IMG/VR virus record: IMGVR_UViG_3300005589_000075
Span: 1 to 33,057 of that record
Strand: one strand, 5' to 3'
Length of the DNA: 33,057 bases
Source: a virus
The position numbers and the translations under genes were made by a program. The notes beneath the pieces were generated by a model that had not been told where the DNA came from, made no database searches, and saw nothing but the letters and a program-made list of their open reading frames with translations. Below, one piece after another: positions 28,611 through 33,057 of this stretch (the first letter of the stretch is position 1; each line of letters starts with the position of its first letter).

Positions 28611-29113
28611 AGCTCGGTTTCTCCTTTAAGCTGATTGATGCGCATCTCGGCGTACCGCCGGACCTTTTCAAGGTCTGTGATTTCAGACTGTGTGGCGTCC
28701 TGTCCATCGTACAGCTTATGCCCGGCGCGACAGGCATACTTGATGATGTTCCCTGTGTGGAAGGGGAGGTGGTTCCGCATGATGAAGGTCACGGGTTCGA
28801 GATTGAACCGCGTGTAATGTGCCGGGCGGATGACAACGTTGTCCTCATCCTCAGTGACATAGGTGTTACACCCGTCATCATGAACTGTGTAGCCTTGTTT
28901 TTCGTCCGGTTCCTCGGAGGCGCGGGCGCTGTGGTCAACACCCCGAACGTAGAAGCCTTGCCCCTCGTCCGCCTGTTTAGGTACTGTAAGAATGGCAGGC
29001 GACCATCTGCTCTGTTCCCCGAACCCACAAGAGATGCACGGTTCTTCGTCATGCATGACGCGTTTAAAGACGCATGTATGACAGGATGGTTGGGTTTTTG
29101 CGTTATCACTCAT
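28607..29113 (-). CDS. DUF3310 protein (gp1.7-related) with N-terminal Cys cluster
   Basis: 168 residues. The C-terminal part (about 95-165) is the DUF3310 family: IRPAHYTRFNLEPVTFIMRN, FHTGNIIKYACRAGHK and DLEKVRRYAEMRINQL, the family that includes T7 gp1.7, a thymidylate/nucleotide kinase. The N-terminus adds CHTCVFKRVMHDEEPCISCGFG, a C-x2-C plus C-x2-C array fit for one zinc ion, not found in the bare domain. In T7, gp1.7 is a middle gene next to 1.3; here it follows the primase-helicase. It overlaps both neighbours. Confidence 0.8.
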   Translation of the reverse strand: MSDNAKTQPSCHTCVFKRVMHDEEPCISCGFGEQSRWSPAILTVPKQADEGQGFYVRGVDHSARASEEPDEKQGYTVHDDGCNTYVTEDEDNVVIRPAHYTRFNLEPVTFIMRNHLPFHTGNIIKYACRAGHKLYDGQDATQSEITDLEKVRRYAEMRINQLKGETEL

Positions 29114-29354
29114 GCTTAGCCCCTTCCTGCTTAGCCTCTGGATTATGCACTCGGTGCAGCATTAAGAGATATACCTCTTGAAAGAACGTGCGGCCGTCCT
29201 CTTTCAGAATCCCCCAGCATTCACTAACTACCAGCGCTATGAGAATAATGGGCATACCAAGCAGTAGCATCAGGCCGAGTGGTGTCCAGAGATATTTCCG
29301 ATCGCGAATCCAAGGCTTCAGATCAGCCTTGTAGAGCATAGGTCTGTTGTTCAT
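29106..29354 (-). CDS. Small single-span membrane protein
   Basis: 82 residues. A basic N-terminus (YKADLKPWIRDRKYLW) is followed by one long hydrophobic segment at about 25-52 (TPLGLMLLLGMPIILIALVV) and a charged tail ending QEGAKHE. It lies between primase-helicase and DUF3310 genes and overlaps the latter by eight bases. No family recognised; a membrane anchor or exclusion factor are possibilities without direct evidence. Confidence 0.7.
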   Translation of the reverse strand: MNNRPMLYKADLKPWIRDRKYLWTPLGLMLLLGMPIILIALVVSECWGILKEDGRTFFQEVYLLMLHRVHNPEAKQEGAKHE

Positions 29355-29370
29355 TTGTCAATAATCCTTA

Positions 29371-31134
29371 TTAAAAGTCTTGTTCTTCACCTGCCTCACT
29401 AAAAGGACAATCATCGTCCTTTCGGGCGGGTATAGGGCATTCGTGCAGACGGCCCGTGGGCTTGTCATAGCGAAGCCCAAAGGTCACGCCGTTCCCATCA
29501 CCGGAGAAGCGATCCTTCAGTATGCGGAAAGTCGAAGGTTCATCTGGTGTCTGCTTGTTCCGCTCAATGGCAAACAAGCCGTGCGCCCAGCGGCTTATCG
29601 CGCGGGAGCCTGTGAAATGTTTCTCGAACACCCGCCCGCCTTCCTCATGAGGCTTGCCTTTAGGCGTCGTAAGGTGGCTGATGAAGTAGAGCGTGAAGTC
29701 CATCTCTTTAGCTAGGCTGGCTAAGTCCGCCATTAAGAAATCCAGAGAGCGGCGTTCATCGTCAACATCGGCGGTTAGGGCCGTCAGATGGTCCAGAAAG
29801 ATGTCCTTGATCCCAAGGCCCTGTACCATATATTTAATCTGACCCCGAATGGTCTCATAGTCCTTGGAGCCGAAGTGATCATAAACTTCGATCATTCCAT
29901 CTAGTTTCTTCAAGTCCCTATCAAGGTCTTCCTGCTCCCAATCGGGCGCAGGACGGGGGCCTTCGTTACCGACGCCCATAGTCTCCCGCAAGTCCCATAT
30001 ATCGCAGGCACGTGGTACGTGATACCGTTTATTGCCAATCTTCCCGGCGAGAACCTTTGCGGTAAGTTCCGGGTCTTCTTCGAGAAACAATAGACCAGCC
30101 TTATTCCGCTCAACATGCGTGACGAAGTAGATGAGGTCTTTGAACATCTCAGTCTTCCCGCAACCAACGCCACCACCGAAGCCATAGATTTCCCCACGGC
30201 GGCGGCCATACATAGCCAGCGTCATGGTATCCCACGGCCAGAGAAGCTGTATTTGGGGCATTTTTCGAGCGCCATCGTATAGTTGATGGAGAGCCTTCAC
30301 GCCGTCGGGTCTGTATTCCTTGGCCTGAAAGATAGCGTCAATGATTTCCTTTGAACGCCCCGCAACAAGACACTCATTGGCATCCTTTAGCGGCAGGCTT
30401 GCTATGTAGACCTTACCCGGGGTGAGGGCGGCGGCGCACTTAACAGCAGCCTCTTGTCCCGGATCGTCCATATCAAACATAAGGATGACCTTGTTGAAGC
30501 TCTCAACGAACTGGATGTTTTCCTTGATGGCCCGGACAGCACTCTGGCTACCCGTTGGGATGGAGACGACAGGCCACTTGTTATTCTGAGCCTGACTGAC
30601 GGAGAGACAGTCGATCTCCCCCTCAGTGATCACGAGGTTCCCCCGTCCGGCCTTAAAGAGATGCTGGCCGAAAAGCTCAACGCTCTTGCTGGACCCTATA
30701 AAGCAGAACTTCTTATCTTTAAAGCGAAGCTTCTGGCCCTGCCATGTGCGGTCCTTGAAGTAATCGGCAACTTGACAAGCGTGGGTACCCGCTTCGCCTT
30801 CGTTTGGGTTTCTCCAAGCTGACTTCCCAGCATCCCAAAGAACCTTTGCGACGGCGTACCCGAACTTTCGGCAGGTCTCCTCGGAGATACCACGAGCGGC
30901 CAGCGACCGGGCTTCCCCCCGGATGCGGGAGGATGAGAAGGGGTTATCATTGTCTTCAGGATGTTTCTGGCTGTTCGTGGAGTCAGCCTCCCCTTTCTCA
31001 TAATGCCCACAGCCGAAGCAGAAGCCATGCCCATCATCGTAGCGGCCGAGGTTATCTCGGCTACCACACGACGGACAAGGCTCATGACCTATACACTGGG
31101 ACTCTGTTTCTTGGGTTTCTTCGTGCCGAGCCAT
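29371..31134 (-). CDS. DNA primase-helicase (T7 gp4-like)
   Basis: 587 residues (T7 gp4: 566). Zinc-binding primer-template domain with C20-x2-C23 and C39-x2-C42, then TOPRIM primase motifs LVITEGEIDCLSV and KVILMFDMDDPGQEA, and a RecA-type helicase with Walker A GFGGGVGCGKTEMFKDL and Walker B KDIFLDHLTAL. It makes short primers and unwinds DNA at the fork as a ring. The start lies inside the preceding small gene (46-base overlap), so translation is coupled or that small gene is a by-product. Confidence 0.96.
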   Translation of the reverse strand: MARHEETQETESQCIGHEPCPSCGSRDNLGRYDDGHGFCFGCGHYEKGEADSTNSQKHPEDNDNPFSSSRIRGEARSLAARGISEETCRKFGYAVAKVLWDAGKSAWRNPNEGEAGTHACQVADYFKDRTWQGQKLRFKDKKFCFIGSSKSVELFGQHLFKAGRGNLVITEGEIDCLSVSQAQNNKWPVVSIPTGSQSAVRAIKENIQFVESFNKVILMFDMDDPGQEAAVKCAAALTPGKVYIASLPLKDANECLVAGRSKEIIDAIFQAKEYRPDGVKALHQLYDGARKMPQIQLLWPWDTMTLAMYGRRRGEIYGFGGGVGCGKTEMFKDLIYFVTHVERNKAGLLFLEEDPELTAKVLAGKIGNKRYHVPRACDIWDLRETMGVGNEGPRPAPDWEQEDLDRDLKKLDGMIEVYDHFGSKDYETIRGQIKYMVQGLGIKDIFLDHLTALTADVDDERRSLDFLMADLASLAKEMDFTLYFISHLTTPKGKPHEEGGRVFEKHFTGSRAISRWAHGLFAIERNKQTPDEPSTFRILKDRFSGDGNGVTFGLRYDKPTGRLHECPIPARKDDDCPFSEAGEEQDF

Positions 31135-31262
31135 AAAGGTTCCGCCTTTCCTTGGGGTTTCAGGTTACGTAAGCGGATGACTTTTCCGCCAACCGTATGG
31201 ATGGAACTTCCAGCCGCCTCAAAGGCAAGCTGGATGGCTGTCTTACTACGGACCTTACGCAT
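31089..31262 (-). CDS. Small basic protein overlapping primase, 57 residues
   Basis: Start at ATG 31262, which overlaps the stop of the upstream gene (ATGCGTAA). The product is strongly basic (MRKVRSKTAIQLAFEAAGSS, ending WLGTKKPKKQSPSV). The last 46 bases overlap the primase start in another frame, so part of it is constrained by the primase zinc domain. The overlap with the upstream stop favours a real translated cistron; function unknown. Confidence 0.5.
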   Translation of the reverse strand: MRKVRSKTAIQLAFEAAGSSIHTVGGKVIRLRNLKPQGKAEPLWLGTKKPKKQSPSV

Positions 31263-31494
31263 TAGCAGGTGCCAGCTCATAGTAGGCATAGCGGCGACCG
31301 GATTCAGCCTGCTTCATGGTTGTTTTGATCGCACGGCCGTTCACGTAGTCTTTGTGCTTCTCCCGGAGAAGCTTAATGACAGCCGGGAGCTGGTCCATAG
31401 CATATTCAGCATGGGCGATCTGTGGCGTGATGTAGCCGCGCTTTAAGAGGTGCCGGGCAATAACCTTATGGCGGACTGATAGGTTGTATGTCAT
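31255..31494 (-). CDS. Small DNA-binding-like protein, 79 residues
   Basis: Start chosen at ATG 31494, with AGGAGAAG six bases upstream; the open frame extends to 31908 but only as the shadow of the amidase gene. The product is basic and helical (LSVRHKVIARHLLKRGYITP, then EHAxxAMDQLPAVIKLLREK-like segments) with a winged-helix feel and an aromatic end (GRRYAYYELAPANA). It sits between amidase and primase-helicase, where T7 has gene 3.8 and 4-region small genes. A DNA-binding or regulatory role is plausible, no family is named. Confidence 0.65.
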   Translation of the reverse strand: MTYNLSVRHKVIARHLLKRGYITPQIAHAEYAMDQLPAVIKLLREKHKDYVNGRAIKTTMKQAESGRRYAYYELAPANA

Positions 31495-31522
31495 TGTCTT
31501 CTCCTGACAGTGTTTGGTGTTG

Positions 31523-32035
31523 TTACATTGTGAGGTATGGGTCGATGTCCGTTGCGCAGTCCCAAGCTTTGCCGGAGCGCATGGTGTCCCACCACTCGCG
31601 TACATCGAAGCTCGGACATGCCTTACGGACGTCCGGCAGGTCTCTGTGACCAAGTATAGTTGCATCTGGATGTTCAGCAGAGAGCCGTGACAGAAGGTCG
31701 TAAAGGGCCAGCTTTTGCTTATCCGTGAAGTTATCTTCAGGCTCCAGCGTGAGCTTTTTGGTGACCGGATCGCGTACCTGCTTGACGCCACCGATGAGGC
31801 AGATGCCAAGAGACAGGTGGTTATATCCCCGAGCATGAGCGCCGGGCTTATTATCCGGGCGTCCCTTCTCAATGGTGCCATCTCTCCGAATGACGTAGTG
31901 ATAGCCAACGCCGCCGATAAAGCCCCGCTTCCGGTGCATCGCGTCGATTTCCTTGACGCCGATGTCCGATTTAGCTTGTGACGCCGAGGCGTGAACGACC
32001 AGATAGTCTACAGACTTTATAGGCTTAAAACGCAT
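31523..32035 (-). CDS. N-acetylmuramoyl-L-alanine amidase / T7 lysozyme (gp3.5-like)
   Basis: 170 residues (T7: 151). Zinc ligands His15, His130 and Cys140 and catalytic-site Tyr45 and Lys138 are all present in the expected settings (LVVHASAS, GVGYHYVIRRDGT, ILGHRDLP, KACPSFD). The enzyme cleaves the amide bond between N-acetylmuramic acid and the stem peptide; in T7 it also binds and inhibits the phage RNA polymerase, coupling transcription to replication. It overlaps the RusA-like gene by 11 bases. An eight-to-twelve residue insertion relative to T7 lies around residues 85-100. Confidence 0.95.
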   Translation of the reverse strand: MRFKPIKSVDYLVVHASASQAKSDIGVKEIDAMHRKRGFIGGVGYHYVIRRDGTIEKGRPDNKPGAHARGYNHLSLGICLIGGVKQVRDPVTKKLTLEPEDNFTDKQKLALYDLLSRLSAEHPDATILGHRDLPDVRKACPSFDVREWWDTMRSGKAWDCATDIDPYLTM

Positions 32036-32498
32036 TAGCCACTCCTGAGAAGATCAGCCGCCGGTAAGCTTCAAGCTGATCGGGGTTGCGAAGCTCGCGG
32101 CACTGGACCCGGATCACTGGGGTGCCGAAGCTTTTGGAGGCCCAGGCGATTATGATCTGGCAGTCATCTTTCCACCACTTACCATCTTTTGTGATAACGT
32201 CGTATATCGTCTTCTGATGATTATCAATGTCGCCCGTCCGTAACCCTGTAGGCTCAACGAACTTGGATGTGCGCGCCTTCTCCATGACGAAGTCGGTGAG
32301 GACGAAGAGAGGGCCTTCGAGAGGCCCCCCTTCCGGTCCTTTAAGGCCACTTAGGACATCCTGAGCCTCCTTCTGCCACTTAGTATATGCGGATGGGTTG
32401 TAAACGGAGGCCATCGGCTTCCCGCGCATCATGAAGGCACGTGCGCGGGGTCTTGGAGCGGGTACTGGAGGTAGCGGAAGTTCAAAGGCGAATGACAT
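32025..32498 (-). CDS. RusA-type Holliday junction resolvase
   Basis: 157 residues. N-terminal PPVPAPRPRARAF and the acidic active site TGDIDNHQKTIYDVI (Asp90, Asp92, Lys96, Asp100), followed by KDDCQIIIAWASK (Asp112), define the RusA family. It would cut branched DNA formed during replication and packaging. In T7 this location, between 2.5 and 3.5, holds endonuclease I (gp3), which has no sequence relation to RusA. The gene starts next to the stop of the ssDNA-binding gene and overlaps the amidase gene. Confidence 0.88.
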   Translation of the reverse strand: MSFAFELPLPPVPAPRPRARAFMMRGKPMASVYNPSAYTKWQKEAQDVLSGLKGPEGGPLEGPLFVLTDFVMEKARTSKFVEPTGLRTGDIDNHQKTIYDVITKDGKWWKDDCQIIIAWASKSFGTPVIRVQCRELRNPDQLEAYRRLIFSGVANAF

Positions 32499-33057
32499 TT
32501 AGAAGTCTTCGCCCTCGTCGCATGGGGTGTTCCCACCTCCGGCCTGATCATCCTCGAATGGTGATGTATCGGCGGTAAAGCCCTCTTCATAGGTGCCAAA
32601 GCCGTGGCTTTCAGCAGACCCCCCACCGGCGCTTACCAGTTTAACAACCTGTACGGCATACAGGCGAAGGCTGATTCCGGCTTGGTTAGTGTCCGCCTTA
32701 TAGAACCCGTTCAGGCCCACGGACAGCGCGATGTGGGAGCCATTCCACACCTCGGGAATCGCGGAGCCTTTAAGCTCGTTCCCTTGCGCATCCCATACGG
32801 AGGGACGCTGGTCCCACTCTTTGCCGGTCGAGGTCTTGACGTGGGCGTTCATCTTTGACTTGAAAATCAGGTTCCCTGTTTCGTCGCCTTCGTCATCATA
32901 TTCAGGCTCATAAGGATAAAAGGCCGTGAGTTCCTTGGCTTTGTTCTTTGACTTCCCATCGCCGGACATCAGCTTCTTCTTCTGTTCCCCGAAGACCCCC
33001 TCCACAGCGTCGTCGATCTTCTTCTTGAGGCCGCCAAACTGGTCGGGTGTGAGAATC
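32499..33057 (-). CDS. ssDNA-binding protein (T7 gp2.5-like), start beyond right edge
   Basis: The frame is open to the window edge, so the true start lies outside; the visible part is 186 codons including stop. The OB-fold end region GLNGFYKADTNQAGISLRLY followed by AVQVVKL matches the gp2.5 pattern, and the C-terminus is acidic and ends in Phe (DEGEDF), as T7 gp2.5 does; there the acidic tail and final Phe contact polymerase and helicase. The segment ending LFAGRGL in another frame is a shadow. It coats single-stranded DNA at the fork and aids annealing. Confidence 0.88.
   Translation of the reverse strand, partial: ILTPDQFGGLKKKIDDAVEGVFGEQKKKLMSGDGKSKNKAKELTAFYPYEPEYDDEGDETGNLIFKSKMNAHVKTSTGKEWDQRPSVWDAQGNELKGSAIPEVWNGSHIALSVGLNGFYKADTNQAGISLRLYAVQVVKLVSAGGGSAESHGFGTYEEGFTADTSPFEDDQAGGGNTPCDEGEDF

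Noticed and set aside
1-33057. CRISPR arrays, insertion sequences, integrase and lysogeny genes
   Set aside because: No regularly spaced repeats, transposase, integrase or repressor-like gene was found in any frame; only a lytic T7-like gene set is visible here.

Overview
The window is most of the genome of a T7-like podophage (an autographivirus-type lytic phage of a Gram-negative, probably proteobacterial, host). Every convincing gene lies on the minus strand, and read from right to left they follow T7 order: ssDNA-binding protein (gp2.5), a resolvase in the gp3 place, lysozyme/amidase (gp3.5), primase-helicase (gp4), DNA polymerase (gp5), exonuclease (gp6), portal (gp8), scaffold (gp9), capsid (gp10), tail tube A and B (gp11, gp12), internal virion proteins (gp13-16), tail fibre (gp17), a holin-like protein (gp17.5) and the two terminase subunits (gp18, gp19). 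The T7 early block (RNA polymerase and host-takeover genes) is not in the window. No sequence shown here identifies the host.

Layout. 33057-28026: replication and lysis genes, starting with an ssDNA-binding gene cut by the right edge and ending at an intrinsic terminator (27943-27969). 27921-23594: an RNA ligase, a 52-residue nucleotidyltransferase-like stub, DNA polymerase (TTG start), an HNH-like protein, a small membrane protein and the exonuclease, closed by a second terminator (23479-23522) with a phage-type promoter just upstream of it. 23465-19150: two small proteins, portal, a 47-residue basic protein, scaffold and capsid, closed by a strong terminator placed like T7 Tphi. A tRNA-like cloverleaf follows immediately. 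19010-9912: tail tube and internal core proteins. 9911-3335: two long fibre genes, a coiled-coil protein between them, an Ig-like protein with three perfect 42-bp repeats, and a small membrane protein. 3283-1005: holin-like protein and terminases.

1-1004 has no convincing gene and looks like the concatemer junction and replication-control region of a T7-type genome: a phage promoter placed like T7 phiOR, CTTAAAG heptamers resembling the T7 SRL/SRR arrays, strong hairpins, a four-tract G-run that could form a five-tetrad quadruplex, and then a sigma70-type promoter with an A-tract-rich upstream region pointing off the left edge. This suggests that the assembly continues leftward into the early region, so the genome ends (terminal repeat) probably lie inside these first 1000 bases.

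Most unusual points: (i) a compact tRNA-like cloverleaf between the capsid terminator and gene 11; (ii) RNA-repair-like elements (RNA ligase and nucleotidyltransferase stub) beside the DNA polymerase; (iii) a two-fibre tail module with an Ig-like accessory protein carrying exact tandem repeats; (iv) a 21-bp phage promoter motif found at the two sites expected from T7; (v) RusA replacing T7 endonuclease I.
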